From Paenibacillus sp. FJAT-26967 (GTDB lineage Bacteria > Bacillota > Bacilli > Paenibacillales > NBRC-103111): a DNA stretch of 64,000 nt. Made by a program: the position numbers and the translations under genes. The stretch spans positions 243,010 to 307,009 of the forward strand of contig NZ_LMXH01000002.1 of the NCBI RefSeq assembly GCF_001541095.1, written 5' to 3'. Positions 43,806-53,900 of this stretch are shown in pieces (the first letter of the stretch is position 1; each line of letters begins with the position of its first letter). The notes beneath the pieces are model-generated. The model was given only the letters and a program-made list of their open reading frames with translations, had not been told where the DNA came from and ran no database searches.

Positions 43806-44414
43806 ATGGAAGCATTCAAACAACATACCGGATTAGTCGGTCCGGTTGACCGTGTCAACGTAGATACAGACGCAATTATCCCTAAACAATTTCTAAAGCG
43901 CATTGAGCGTACGGGCTTCGGCCAATTCCTATTCTTCGAATGGAGATTTACGGAAGAGGGGGCCGAAATTCCTACATTTGATCTGAATAAGCCTCGCTAC
44001 CAGGGGGCATCGGTACTGATTTCCCGTGCTAACTTTGGCTGCGGATCATCCCGTGAACATGCTCCTTGGGCCATTCTGGACTATGGCTTCAAAGTGATTA
44101 TCGCACCTTCTTATGCGGATATCTTCTATAACAACTGCTTTAAGAACGGCATTCTGCCGATTAAGCTCAGCGAAGAGCAGGTTGAAGATTTGTTCCAGCG
44201 CACAGCGCAGCACGAAGGCTACAAGCTGAACGTAGACCTGGAGAACAAAACCATCTCCGACGATTACGGTCTCCAGCTGTCCTTTGATCTAGACGAGCAC
44301 CGCCGTCAGTTCCTGCTGCAAGGTCTTGATGATATCGGACTTACGCTGCAGCATGAAGATAAGATCTCTGCTTACGAAGCTAAGCACCTTGGTCGTCTTG
44401 TTGTAAAAGCTTAA
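43806..44414 (+). CDS. leuD: 3-isopropylmalate dehydratase small subunit
   Basis: A 202-residue swivel-domain partner of LeuC. Typical segments are [82 protein letters not shown] precedes the ATG at normal spacing. It ends the leuCD operon before a strong terminator. Confidence 0.97.
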   Translation: MEAFKQHTGLVGPVDRVNVDTDAIIPKQFLKRIERTGFGQFLFFEWRFTEEGAEIPTFDLNKPRYQGASVLISRANFGCGSSREHAPWAILDYGFKVIIAPSYADIFYNNCFKNGILPIKLSEEQVEDLFQRTAQHEGYKLNVDLENKTISDDYGLQLSFDLDEHRRQFLLQGLDDIGLTLQHEDKISAYEAKHLGRLVVKA

Positions 44415-44450
44415 CCGGTTTGATTCCGGTTTGGATTTGATTGTTCAAGA

Positions 44451-44485
44451 AGAACCGCCTCTTTCCGAGAGGCGGTTCTTTTTTA
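44451..44485 (+). terminator. Terminator of leuCD
   Basis: AGAACCGCCTCT-TTCCG-AGAGGCGGTTCT followed by TTTTT; perfect 12-bp stem. Confidence 0.94.
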
Positions 44486-44713
44486 ATATGGACTATACTC
44501 GGCGGAGGTAAAGTATTAGGTGCATGCAGCTCTTCTAAACTAGCAATAATTTTGCTCACTATGAATTAAGGCAGCTTCATGAACAGACGCCATGCCAATA
44601 GGCAAATTACCGCCCAAAGTCTGGAAAAACGTGAAAATCGGCTGAAATGTGCAACTTTTGGCAATATCTCTGCGTCTAACTCTATGTTCGGCGACGTCGA
44701 ATCTATGCTCTCG

Positions 44714-44743
44714 TTGTCTGTCTGTAGCATAATTTGGTAGAAT
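44714..44743 (+). promoter_or_regulatory. SigA promoter of the amidase-GerMN-SLH operon
   Basis: TTGTCT, 18-base spacer, TAGAAT with a TGG extended -10 element just before it. Confidence 0.6.
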
Positions 44744-44807
44744 AGAGAGGAGGCGGGCAGCTCGGGTATAGAGACGAACGCTGAAAAATACGTGTAAGAG
44801 GTGTATG

Positions 44808-46199
44808 ATGAAACTTTGGTCCACTGTCGCCACGCTGCTCATGATTGCTTTGCTATTGCCCTCACTGGCTCTCGGTGCGGCGGTGACGCCCACAGCCAAA
44901 ATCGTGCTGGATGGCAAGCCGCTGACAACCGAAGTGGACCCGCTCAATGTTGGTGCAGGTACCGTGATGGTTCCCGTTCGGGAGATTTTCGAGAAACTGG
45001 GTGCTTCGGTTACTTGGGATCAGTCGAAACAAAAGGCAACGATCGTGCGTAATTCTACAAAGATTGATTTAACAATCGGTGACTCCTATCCGATCGTTAA
45101 TGGCGTCAAAGAAAAAGCGCTCGAAGTCGCCCCGATGAATGTTTACCCGGGGAACACAGTTGTTCCGCTGAGATTCGTCGGCGAGAAGATCGGCTACAAC
45201 GTCGAATGGAACCAGAAGACGAGCACAGTGCTGCTTACAGCAAAGAGCGGTCAAGGACCAGGAGCGGGTAACAACGTCAACCCGGACCCTGTCAAGCCGA
45301 ATCCGGCAAGCGTACTTGTACAATCCATTCAGTTGACCAAAGATCAGCTGTTGATTGGAACGGACAAGAATGCACCTAAGCCCAATGTCTTCAAACTAAC
45401 CGGCCCCGACAGGATCGTCATCGATCTGCCTGGAACCGAGCTGAATGAAGCGTTGGCAAGCAAGCTGGTTGCTAATGTCGGTGAAATTCCTTCCCTGCAT
45501 CCGATGGTAGAGAAGGTAAGGTTCTCGAATTTCAACAATGATCCGAGTACCGTCCGTATCACGCTTGATATGAAAGCGAACGCTGAATTGGCAATCGCTG
45601 CTGCGGCAGGTCAGGCCAATAAGCTAGTCGGAGTTTTAAAAGCTCCGGAACCGGGTAAAACCAAATACAAAGTGGTTATTGATGCAGGTCATGGCGGAAC
45701 CGATCCAGGCGCAATCTCCATTACGAACAAGAAGGAAAAGGATTTTGCTCTGGCCGTAGCGAATAAGGTTGTGAAGCTTCTGGAGAAAGAACCAAACATC
45801 CAAACGTATACGACCCGCTCGACGGACACGTTCATTACCCTGGACGGCCGTTCGGAATTTGCCAATAAGCTGGATGCCGATTTGTTCCTTTCGATTCACG
45901 CCAATAAAGCAATCCCGTCTGCAAGCGGAACCGAGACTTATTATTACAAGCGTCCGGAAAGTAAAGCTTTTGCAACGATTGTCCAGAAGCACTTGCTGAA
46001 TGCAACGGGTTTCAAGGATCGTAAGGTCAAGGAAGGTAATTTCCACGTCATTCGTGAAACAACCATGCCGGCCGCTTTGGCTGAAGTCGGTTTCTTATCC
46101 AATGCAGGAGACGAAGCGGCTATGTACACGCCAGCTTTTCAAGATAAGGTCGCTGCATCTTTTGTTAAGTCAATCAAAGAGTATTTAAAGATCCAGTAA
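44808..46199 (+). CDS. N-acetylmuramoyl-L-alanine amidase with copper-amine-oxidase-like and AMIN domains
   Basis: A 463-residue secreted peptidoglycan hydrolase. A signal peptide (MKLWSTVATLLMIALLLPSLALG) precedes a copper amine oxidase N1-like domain (about 25-145, with VMVPVREIFEKLGASVTWD and VVPLRFVGEKIGYNVEW), a Pro/Asn linker, an AMIN domain (about 165-270) that usually localises the enzyme to the wall, and an Amidase_3 domain (about 285-463). Zinc ligands and the catalytic residue are seen in VIDAGHGGTDPGA, NKKEKDFAL, LFLSIHANK and ALAEVGFLSN. An ATG at 44805 is only two bases from the ribosome site; 44808 is preferred. It starts a three-gene envelope operon. Confidence 0.93.
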   Translation: MKLWSTVATLLMIALLLPSLALGAAVTPTAKIVLDGKPLTTEVDPLNVGAGTVMVPVREIFEKLGASVTWDQSKQKATIVRNSTKIDLTIGDSYPIVNGVKEKALEVAPMNVYPGNTVVPLRFVGEKIGYNVEWNQKTSTVLLTAKSGQGPGAGNNVNPDPVKPNPASVLVQSIQLTKDQLLIGTDKNAPKPNVFKLTGPDRIVIDLPGTELNEALASKLVANVGEIPSLHPMVEKVRFSNFNNDPSTVRITLDMKANAELAIAAAAGQANKLVGVLKAPEPGKTKYKVVIDAGHGGTDPGAISITNKKEKDFALAVANKVVKLLEKEPNIQTYTTRSTDTFITLDGRSEFANKLDADLFLSIHANKAIPSASGTETYYYKRPESKAFATIVQKHLLNATGFKDRKVKEGNFHVIRETTMPAALAEVGFLSNAGDEAAMYTPAFQDKVAASFVKSIKEYLKIQ

Positions 46200-46221
46200 G
46201 AAGCAAGGAGTGGGTGGAAGG

Positions 46222-46812
46222 ATGAAGAAAAAACTTTGGATGCAGGGATTGGTAATCGGATCGTTGGTATTAGTTGCAGCAACAGGTTGCGGGCAGAAGG
46301 AACAGCCTCTCAATCCGGGTGCCAGCTCAGCAACGACTGAACCGGTTCAGACCGTGAGCCCGACACCTGTACCGACGACTTCCGTGAAGCCGTCACCATC
46401 ACCGTCTCCGTCTCCGGAAGTTAATGAGAAGAGCGTTAAAGCGTACTATTCCGATCCGGATCTCACCAAGATCGTTGAGAAAACGGTTAAAATTTCTTAT
46501 AAGAATGAAGGGGACAAGTATAAGTCGACCCTGGAAGCTTTAAAGAAAAGCGTGGATGAACAAGCCGTCTCTTTGTTTGAAGACGTGCAATTCCAGAATG
46601 TGAAGTTCGACAAAGAAGAACTTAAGATTGATTTGAAATTGGGACAGAACGCCCAGTTCGGTGCAGGCGGAGAAATGTTCTTCGTAGAAGCATTGGAGAA
46701 AACGTTGTTCCAATTCCCTGAAGTGAAAGCCATTTACCTCACCAAAGACGGCAGTCAAGTAGAGTCCTTAATGGGACATGTCGATCTGCCTTACCCGATT
46801 AAACGCAAATAA
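46222..46812 (+). CDS. GerMN-domain lipoprotein
   Basis: A lipoprotein of 196 residues: basic N-terminus (MKKKLWMQG), hydrophobic core and lipobox LVLVAATGC (Cys near residue 21). A Pro/Thr/Ser-rich tether (PTPVPTTSVKPSPSPSPSPE) leads to one GerMN domain (about 75-196). GerM-type proteins take part in spore coat assembly and germination, but the domain also occurs in wall-associated lipoproteins of vegetative cells. Being 22 bases behind the amidase gene suggests a partner role in wall remodelling. The GTG at 46210 is less well placed than ATG 46222. Confidence 0.87.
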   Translation: MKKKLWMQGLVIGSLVLVAATGCGQKEQPLNPGASSATTEPVQTVSPTPVPTTSVKPSPSPSPSPEVNEKSVKAYYSDPDLTKIVEKTVKISYKNEGDKYKSTLEALKKSVDEQAVSLFEDVQFQNVKFDKEELKIDLKLGQNAQFGAGGEMFFVEALEKTLFQFPEVKAIYLTKDGSQVESLMGHVDLPYPIKRK

Positions 46813-46850
46813 AGAGAGAACGTGCAATCGAGAGGAGAATACAGGCAAGT

Positions 46851-49550
46851 ATGAAAAAAAATAAGACTGCAATGCTGCTGGCTGGCGCTTTAATCGCCTC
46901 CAGCATTTCTTTAAGTCCGGCTTATGCGGATCAAACGTCAGGTGAAACGAGCAGTTCCGCGCAGGAATCGATTGCGGCTGCATTGAAAATGAACTTTCCC
47001 GATGTAGTCAATACTCATTGGGCACTGCGTCATATTACAAAGCTCACTCTAGAGGGCATTGTTGAAGGCGATGAGAATGGCAATTACCGTCCTGAGGCTT
47101 CTATTTCCCAGCAGGATGTCATCATTATGGCTGTGCGAACATTAGGTTTGGATTCTTCCATGGACAGTAAAGCAGCCTACAACCTGCCTTTGAAAGTGGA
47201 TGCTTATGCACAAGCTTATGTAGCAGCCGCTATTGAGCACAAACTAATCTCGGTCGAGGAAGAGACGGACAAAGCTTCCGCTTCCAAAAACTGGGGTAGT
47301 AAAACGGCTTCCCGTGAATGGGTAGCCAAACTGACTATCCGCGCTATCGGACAGCAGGAAACGGCGGATAATCTGGCGACCGAATCCCCCGCTTACTCGG
47401 ACCTTAAGAGTATTTCCGACTGGGCCAAGCCTTACATCAGTGCTGCAACTGTACTTGGTATTGTGGATGGATTTGAAGATAACACGTTCCGTCCCAAAGG
47501 CGAAGTTACACGTGCGCAGATGGCGACTTTCCTGAGCAGAGCCGAACAGCACAGCAAGAACTTATCTCCGCGTGTAGTGCGGGGCTATGTGAACCATATT
47601 TCCTCCGACAAGATTTCCTTGTTTGATGAAAAAGGCAGAACGTCGACTTACAAAATTAAACCGGAAACGGTTTTCTATGGCAATAAAAATGACCAGGCGA
47701 TCGAACCCGCCGCATTGGCTTATACGTATCAAGTTTCTCTCGTGCAGCAGGGCGGTACAGCCTATTATGCGGAAATTTTAAAAGATGAGGATCGTTCCGA
47801 GAAAGTAACCGGTACGCTTCTTCACATCAAAGACCGCAAAATGACGATGGATAACTTCGAAGTTTATGAGATCGGAAGCAGTGCGCTCGTATTGGATGCG
47901 GCCGGAGCGGAATCAAGCCTGTCTTCTCTCGTAATCGGAAGTAAGCTTGAACTGCGCCGTAATTCCATTACAGGCGGCAAAGAGTACGGACAAGTTGTGG
48001 TGAAGGAAATACCGGTCAACAAAACATCTACAGGCACGGTTCAAACCATTAGCGGAGATTCTGTCGCCATTGTGGATGCTCAAACAGGCAAAGCAGAGAC
48101 TTATACGCTGTCCAAAAGCTCCACGATTGTAGATGCGGACAACCGCCTTGTTGAGAAATCGGCGATTCGTGTCGGTGACTCTATATCTTATACGGTGGAA
48201 GCGAGCCAGATTACCCAGCTGCGAATCGTAAAAACCCAAACGGGCGTGAGCAAAACCGTTCAAGGCAAGTTTTCGAGCCTGAGCAGCGACAAGACCGGTA
48301 TTTTCTACAGAGACGAGAAGGATGGTTACGGAGCGGGCAATCTTGCACCGAATGTTCAGGTTATTATTGACGGTGTCGTTTCCCCGAGCCTGTATGATCT
48401 CGAAGAGGGCGACCAGCTCAGCATGGATATCGCGAACGATCAAATCGTGAAAATCACAGTGACGAATCGTTCCATTTCCAGTGTGCTGTTTGCGACTTTT
48501 ATCCGTTTTGACTCGAAATATAATCGGTTAGACATCCAGCAAGCAGATGGTACACAAAATGCTTATACCATTTCGGATAATACGATTATTACCTTTGCTG
48601 GTAATTCGTTGCCGTTTAAAAATTATCCAGGCTTCGGCAGCCTCTTCACTGAAGGCAAAAAAATTGACCTGAAAGTATCGAAGAATAAGGTCACAGCTAT
48701 CCAGCTTTCCCTTGATGTTTCGGGTGTTATTACTCAAATTAATACGGTAACGAACGAAATGAGCATTCGCGCAAGCAACGGGCAGTCGTTTACATTCAAA
48801 ATGTATTCTCCTCAAGTGGAAATTCCGAATAAGAGCGGAGCTACTATAGCCGATCTCAAAATCGGAGATCAGGTTACGGCTGCGATTGATTATAATCAAA
48901 CCGGTGTAACGAAGGTGAGCGTGGACAGCGCCAGCTTGATGCGCGTACAATATGTAAACAGTTCCCAGCAGGTCACTGCCGTCAATGAGCAGGGCAGCGG
49001 GTCCACTTTCTCTCTGACGAATGCCAAGATCGTCAAAAGCGATGGTTCCGCAGCGGTGGCAGCCGATATTCAAGCGGATGATTATTTGTTCGTTTCGTTT
49101 AAGGGCGGCGTGGTCATCAAAGCTGAAATCGTGAGTCCTGCCCGCGGTCAGGTGACGAATGTCGACCCGGTTAACGGGAATTTGACAATTCAGGAGCCGA
49201 CAGGCAGAATTCAAATGTTTACACTCGGTACGGATGACGTGGTTAAGAACGGTTCCTCGGTCATTAGCTTGAATGCGATTAAAGCGGGAGACCGCGTCCA
49301 AGTCGTGTCGCAATCAAACGGCAAAGTAAGCGTACAGCTTGCTACGGCCATGACCAAAACCTTCAGCAGCTACGAGTACAACGTTAATCAGATGGAGTTC
49401 GGTACAGAAGGCTCTACAGAACGCTACAACATCCACCGCAGCGCTTATTACCATAAAGGCAGTGAAACGCTCAGCGCTTCTTCTTTTAACAAGGGAGACA
49501 GTGTAAAGGTGTACGTCGTGGAGAATAAGATTGTTGAGATGGAAAAGTAA
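46851..49550 (+). CDS. Large secreted SLH-domain protein
   Basis: An 899-residue exported protein with a signal peptide (to about residue 27, SLSPAYA-DQ) and three N-terminal SLH domains (about 44-97, 106-165 and 182-235), of which the first and third are the clearest (NFPDVVNTHWALRHITKL, WAKPYISAATVLGIVDGFEDNTFRP). SLH triplets bind pyruvylated secondary wall polymer. The remaining 650 residues are a run of beta-rich modules with recurring V-x-G-x-V/I and GD-x-V patterns (for example VQTISGDSVAIVDAQTG, GVITQINTVTNEMSI), each about 70-80 residues. I see no catalytic motif. It is the third gene of the amidase operon, so an envelope scaffold is the best inference. Confidence 0.88.
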   Translation: MKKNKTAMLLAGALIASSISLSPAYADQTSGETSSSAQESIAAALKMNFPDVVNTHWALRHITKLTLEGIVEGDENGNYRPEASISQQDVIIMAVRTLGLDSSMDSKAAYNLPLKVDAYAQAYVAAAIEHKLISVEEETDKASASKNWGSKTASREWVAKLTIRAIGQQETADNLATESPAYSDLKSISDWAKPYISAATVLGIVDGFEDNTFRPKGEVTRAQMATFLSRAEQHSKNLSPRVVRGYVNHISSDKISLFDEKGRTSTYKIKPETVFYGNKNDQAIEPAALAYTYQVSLVQQGGTAYYAEILKDEDRSEKVTGTLLHIKDRKMTMDNFEVYEIGSSALVLDAAGAESSLSSLVIGSKLELRRNSITGGKEYGQVVVKEIPVNKTSTGTVQTISGDSVAIVDAQTGKAETYTLSKSSTIVDADNRLVEKSAIRVGDSISYTVEASQITQLRIVKTQTGVSKTVQGKFSSLSSDKTGIFYRDEKDGYGAGNLAPNVQVIIDGVVSPSLYDLEEGDQLSMDIANDQIVKITVTNRSISSVLFATFIRFDSKYNRLDIQQADGTQNAYTISDNTIITFAGNSLPFKNYPGFGSLFTEGKKIDLKVSKNKVTAIQLSLDVSGVITQINTVTNEMSIRASNGQSFTFKMYSPQVEIPNKSGATIADLKIGDQVTAAIDYNQTGVTKVSVDSASLMRVQYVNSSQQVTAVNEQGSGSTFSLTNAKIVKSDGSAAVAADIQADDYLFVSFKGGVVIKAEIVSPARGQVTNVDPVNGNLTIQEPTGRIQMFTLGTDDVVKNGSSVISLNAIKAGDRVQVVSQSNGKVSVQLATAMTKTFSSYEYNVNQMEFGTEGSTERYNIHRSAYYHKGSETLSASSFNKGDSVKVYVVENKIVEMEK

Positions 49551-49568
49551 TCCGGCATTTCCGCCAAG

Positions 49569-49597
49569 ACCGCCCCGGAAGCAGGGGCGGTTTTTAC
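49569..49597 (+). terminator. Terminator of the envelope operon
   Basis: ACCGCCCC-GGAAGCA-GGGGCGGT followed by TTTT; 8-bp GC-rich stem. Confidence 0.88.
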
Positions 49598-49712
49598 TTT
49601 GTTCGAAAGTTTTTGCAAAATGTTCGCAATTGATTGGTCCTTTCCATTGCAACCGGGGACACATTCGGCTAAACTTGTAAAAGAAAACGGGGAACTGAAA
49701 AAGAGGGTTACC

Positions 49713-50402
49713 ATGAATAAGAAGCAGGTAAGGCACATTTTGGACACGATCGGCGATATGTATCCCGACGCGCACTGTGAACTGGTTCATTCGAATCCGT
49801 TTGAATTGACCATAGCGGTGCTGCTTTCCGCCCAATGTACGGACGAAACCGTGAACAAAGTCACCCAGACGCTGTTTCAGAAATATAAGACGCCTGAAGA
49901 TTATTTGTCCGTTCCTTTAGAGGAGCTTGAGCAGGATATACGTCGAATCGGTTTGTTCCGCAACAAGGCGAAAAACATTCAGAAGCTGTGCCAGCTTATT
50001 CTAGAACGTTATGACGGTCAGATTCCTGAAAAGCATGAACAGCTAGTAGAACTTCCTGGTGTCGGACGCAAGACTGCCAATGTTGTCGTCTCTAATGCTT
50101 TTGGTGTTCCGGCCATTGCAGTTGATACACATGTGGAAAGAGTGTCGAAGCGTCTGGGAATAGCCGGCAAGGACGATTCGGTACTGGAAGTCGAGAAGAA
50201 ATTGATGAGCAAAGTGCCTCGAGATGAATGGACCTTAACTCATCACCGGCTTATTTTTTTTGGAAGATACCATTGCAAGGCTCAGGCTCCCAAGTGTGAC
50301 ATCTGTCCGCTGCTTCTGGAATGTCCTGAGGGCAGGAAGCGTATGAAAATCAAGAAAGTACGCAAGACTAGTCAAAAAGAATGTGTAGTGAGGGATGAAT
50401 AG
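49713..50402 (+). CDS. nth: Endonuclease III
   Basis: A 229-residue DNA glycosylase/AP lyase that removes oxidised pyrimidines. The helix-hairpin-helix LVELPGVGRKTANVVVSNAFG carries the catalytic lysine, VDTHVERVSKRLG carries the catalytic aspartate, and the 4Fe-4S ligands C-x6-C-x2-C-x5-C are in HCKAQAPKCDICPLLLEC. A frame open from 49599 would add 38 residues, but GAGGG lies just before the ATG at 49713. In Bacillus nth follows dnaD directly; here 36 kb separate them. The next gene starts two bases after the stop. Confidence 0.95.
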   Translation: MNKKQVRHILDTIGDMYPDAHCELVHSNPFELTIAVLLSAQCTDETVNKVTQTLFQKYKTPEDYLSVPLEELEQDIRRIGLFRNKAKNIQKLCQLILERYDGQIPEKHEQLVELPGVGRKTANVVVSNAFGVPAIAVDTHVERVSKRLGIAGKDDSVLEVEKKLMSKVPRDEWTLTHHRLIFFGRYHCKAQAPKCDICPLLLECPEGRKRMKIKKVRKTSQKECVVRDE

Positions 50403-50404
50403 GA

Positions 50405-50689
50405 ATGAAATGCATAGCGGTGTATACGAAGAATTTTGAATTATTTTCCGATCTGTACGAAACGATCATGAACACGCCTCTTTCCGAGAATGAAGAAAAG
50501 GAAATCGAGGGAATCGTCGTCAGCGAGTCCGGCGAAGTACCGGAGAATTACCTGGAGAAAATGAAAGTAAAGCCCGAAGTTGTGGTTATGAAAGTGAAAG
50601 AAGGCGACATTACGATCCTTCAGCACGGTGATGTGTTCGAAATTTTCGTGCCGGAAGAAAACCTGAGCACGAGCGCTGTCGTTTCTTAA
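50405..50689 (+). CDS. Small conserved-looking protein coupled to nth
   Basis: A 94-residue acidic protein (MKCIAVYTKNFELFSDLYETI...) with no signal or membrane segment; I cannot assign a family. It begins two bases after nth, with a ribosome site (GGGATGAATAGG) inside the end of nth, so the pair is an operon. The alternating beta/alpha pattern and the segment VVVMKVKEGDITILQHGDVFEIF suggest a small compact fold. A function linked to DNA repair is possible only by position. Confidence 0.8.
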   Translation: MKCIAVYTKNFELFSDLYETIMNTPLSENEEKEIEGIVVSESGEVPENYLEKMKVKPEVVVMKVKEGDITILQHGDVFEIFVPEENLSTSAVVS

Positions 50690-50721
50690 TCGCTTCGCGG
50701 CAGCTCGATCTTCAGCCTAAC

Positions 50722-50796
50722 ACCCGTCTGACTGCCCGGAAAACTTCACTGCTTTAGCAGCGAAGTTTTCCGGAAGCAGTCAAGACGGGTTTTTTG
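50722..50796 (+). terminator. Long terminator after nth operon
   Basis: A long imperfect stem: ACCCGTCTGACTG paired with CAGTCAAGACGGGT, and CCGGAAAACTTC paired with GAAGTTTTCCGG, with a 15-base apical loop and TTTTTT at the end. Confidence 0.9.
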
Positions 50797-50810
50797 CATA
50801 CAAACATAAA

Positions 50811-50839
50811 TTGACTTCCACCCGATCGGGCATTAAACT
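50811..50839 (+). promoter_or_regulatory. Promoter of the dynamin gene with central palindrome
   Basis: TTGACT, 17-base spacer, TAAACT. The spacer contains the perfect palindrome CCCGATCGGG (50821-50830), so a repressor could block polymerase here. The start codon is 112 bases downstream. Confidence 0.55.
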
Positions 50840-50950
50840 TTAAGGGCAAGTTGAACAGACGAGGCTGTATCGTAGTAAGATAGGAACAGTAACGGACGGA
50901 TATCTCTTTAAAGAGAACCGAGATCATAAGGGCATGGGAGATCGAAACGG

Positions 50951-53900
50951 ATGAATGTGAAGCTCATGGAGAAGAAACAGGATACGATTTTGGAGGCTTT
51001 CGGCAGACTGAGAGAAGAAATGCGCCAAGCCGGGGATAAAGCAAGGGTAAGAAAACTGGACCAGCTGGAAGCGAAGCTCCGTCTGGAAAAGTCGGTTATT
51101 GCGTTCTGCGGACATTTCTCCGCCGGTAAATCAACGCTGATCAATACGCTTTGCGGACACAGGCTGCTGCCATCGAGTCCAATTCCGACAAGCGCTAATA
51201 TTGTGAGCATCGAAAGCGGGACAGCAGGTGCGGAAGTGATTCACCGCACGGAAGAGGATGGCGAGGCTAGAGCTCAAACGATCCAGCTGGAAGAACTCGA
51301 CGCGTACTGTGTGAACGGAACCGACATAGAGGAAGTACGGATTCGTTATCCGCTTCCTTTCCTGGGTGAGCATGCAATGCTGCTGGATACACCGGGAATT
51401 GATTCTACGGACGATGCGCATCACATGGCTACGGAATCCGCTCTTCATCTGGCGGATGCGGTGTTCTATGTCATGGATTATAACCATGTGCAGTCGGAGA
51501 TCAATTTGGCTTTTACCAAACAGATGAAGGAGCGCGGCAAACCGCTGTACCTCATCGTAAATCAGATTGATAAGCACCGTGAAGAAGAGCTTGCGTTTGC
51601 CGCTTATAAAGAAAGTGCTTACGATGCGTTCCGCAGTTGGGGAATTGAGCCGGACGGGATGTTGTTCGTCACGATGAAACAGCCGCAGCATCCTGCAAAT
51701 GAATCTGCCAAGCTTAAATGGCTTCTGTCTAACCTCATCGGTATGCAAAAGCAGCTTAGAGAAGCAAGTGTGGATGCGGCAGCCGATCATCTGATCGGTG
51801 AGCACATTCTGTGGCTGCAGGAGCAAAGCGAATCCGAGAAAGCCGTGCTGCGGGACCGGATTGATGAAGAAGAAGCAGCGCTCTATTTGACTCAATATGA
51901 GGAGAAACGGCAGGTTCTTGCTGAAGCGGAAGCTCTCCCTCAGCGCCTGACAGACCAGCTGCGCAAAGAAATAACCGGCATTATCGAGAATGCCAATGTA
52001 ACACCGGCATTAACGCGCGATAAAGCGCACGATTATTTGCTCAGCCGCAAGCCTGGCTTTAAAGTCGGCTTGTTCGGACGCGCGGCACAGACTGCGGCCG
52101 AAATCGACAAGCGGCTGTCCGCTTTCAGCGAAGATTTCGCTGAGCAGGTCCATGCGCAGATGGACTGGCATCTGCGTGACGCTCTCCGCAAAGCTTATAC
52201 AGGTATCGGTATAAGCGACGAAGGACTTCTGGCGGACATCGACGCATTCACCGTCGATGTAACGCCGCAGTGGCTGGCTTCGGAGGTGAATACCGAAGCG
52301 GTCTTTAACAGCGAATATACGCTGACGTATATGAAGCAAGCAGCCGGTGAGCTCAAGGCCGCTGCCCGTCGTTCCGCGCTTGCGCTTACAGACCGCCTGG
52401 CCGGGCTGGCAGGGCAGCGGGCTCAGCAAGTGCATACGGAGCTGTCGCCGCAGCTTAGGCAGCTGGAGCACCGCCTGGAGGCGGTACGGGAGCTGGAGCG
52501 CTTCGAGCAGGCGGAAGCCGCCCGCGGCGATAGCCTCCGGCAGGCAGCCGACTGGCCGCATGCGGATGAGCCGGATCTGCCGGACCTCGGCGCCTACCGC
52601 GAGGAGGAGGCGCCCGGCGAGCTGCCCGGCGTGCTCCACTCATCCGCGATGGAGACGATCCTGCGCGCCGCGCACACATCCGCCGCTGCGGATGATCCAG
52701 CCGCAGGCGGTGCAGCGGCACCTCTGCCGCACCGTGGAGCCTCCGCGGCAGCGGGAGCCAGCGGCGCCACCGCGGAGGCCGGCGTGCCGGAGCATGGGCG
52801 CTACGGCGCTGCTCAGCCTGCGCAGCAGCAGGGGGCGAAGCGCGCGGAACGGCGCGCGCAGGAACTCTCCGCCGCAGCGGATCTCATCGAGGATATGCCC
52901 TCGATGAAGTCTATTGTGCGCTCGCTGCGGGAGAAAGCCGAACGTCTGCGCCACAAGACGTTTACGGTTGCCTTGTTCGGCGCGTTCAGTGCCGGCAAGT
53001 CGTCGTTCACCAACGCGCTGATCGGCAAGCGCGTCCTGCCTGTATCGCCGAATCCGACAACCGCGGCGATTAACAAAATCGTGCCGCCGACAGCGGATTG
53101 GCCGCACGGGACCGCGAGAGTCAAAATGAAGGCAGCCGAAGCGATTCTTCAGGATGTGCTTTACTCGCTGGAAGTGCTGGGAGTCCGGCTATCCGGGATG
53201 GAAGCGGCTCTGGATGCTATACGCAAGCTGACACCGGAGCACGTGAGCGCCAAGGGAAAACCCCATTTCTCGTTCCTCAAGGCGGTAGCCAGAGGCTGGG
53301 CGGAGGCTTCACCGCTGCTCGGGACGGAGCAGCGGGTAGGGGAAGAGGAATTCGCCGCCTATGTCGCGGAAGAATCCAAATCCTGCTTCGTGGATTACAT
53401 TGAACTGCATTATTCCACTCCTTTGACGGAACAGGGAATTGTATTTGTAGATACCCCGGGTGCCGATTCCATTAATGCGCGCCATACGGGAGTGGCTTTT
53501 GACTATATTAAGAATGCGGACGCCGTACTGTTCGTTACGTATTATAATCATGCATTTTCTCAAGCAGACCGGGAGTTCCTGCTTCAGCTCGGACGTGTAA
53601 AGGACAGCTTTGAGCTGGATAAAATGTTCTTCCTGGTCAATGCCGCTGATTTGGCTGCCAGTGAGGAAGAGCTTCAAGGTGTCGTACGCCATGTGGAAAC
53701 GAACCTGCTGCAGCATGGAATCCGCCATCCGCGGATATATCCCGTGTCCAGCCATCTTGCTTCGGAAGGAAAGCTGCATCAGGATCAAGCGGATCTTGAG
53801 GCTTCCGGCATTCTTCCTTTCGAACGTGATTTTATCCAGTTTACGCTGGAAGAACTAACCGATATTTCTTTGCGTTCGGCCGATCAAGAGCTTCAGCGGG

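Larger units (their letters stand above)
44415..44807. other. Intergenic region before the amidase operon
   Basis: A 393-base gap with the leuCD terminator (44451-44485) and a promoter (44714-44743). An antisense frame at 44540-44947 has no ribosome site or coding character, so I see no gene here. Confidence 0.6.

Noticed and set aside
44540-44947. 135-residue minus-strand frame across the amidase promoter
   Set aside because: It has no ribosome site, overlaps the start of a certain gene on the other strand, and its composition is not protein-like.
49599-49712. 38-residue N-terminal extension of Nth
   Set aside because: The ATG at 49713 has a good ribosome site and gives the normal Nth N-terminus; the extension overlaps the preceding terminator.
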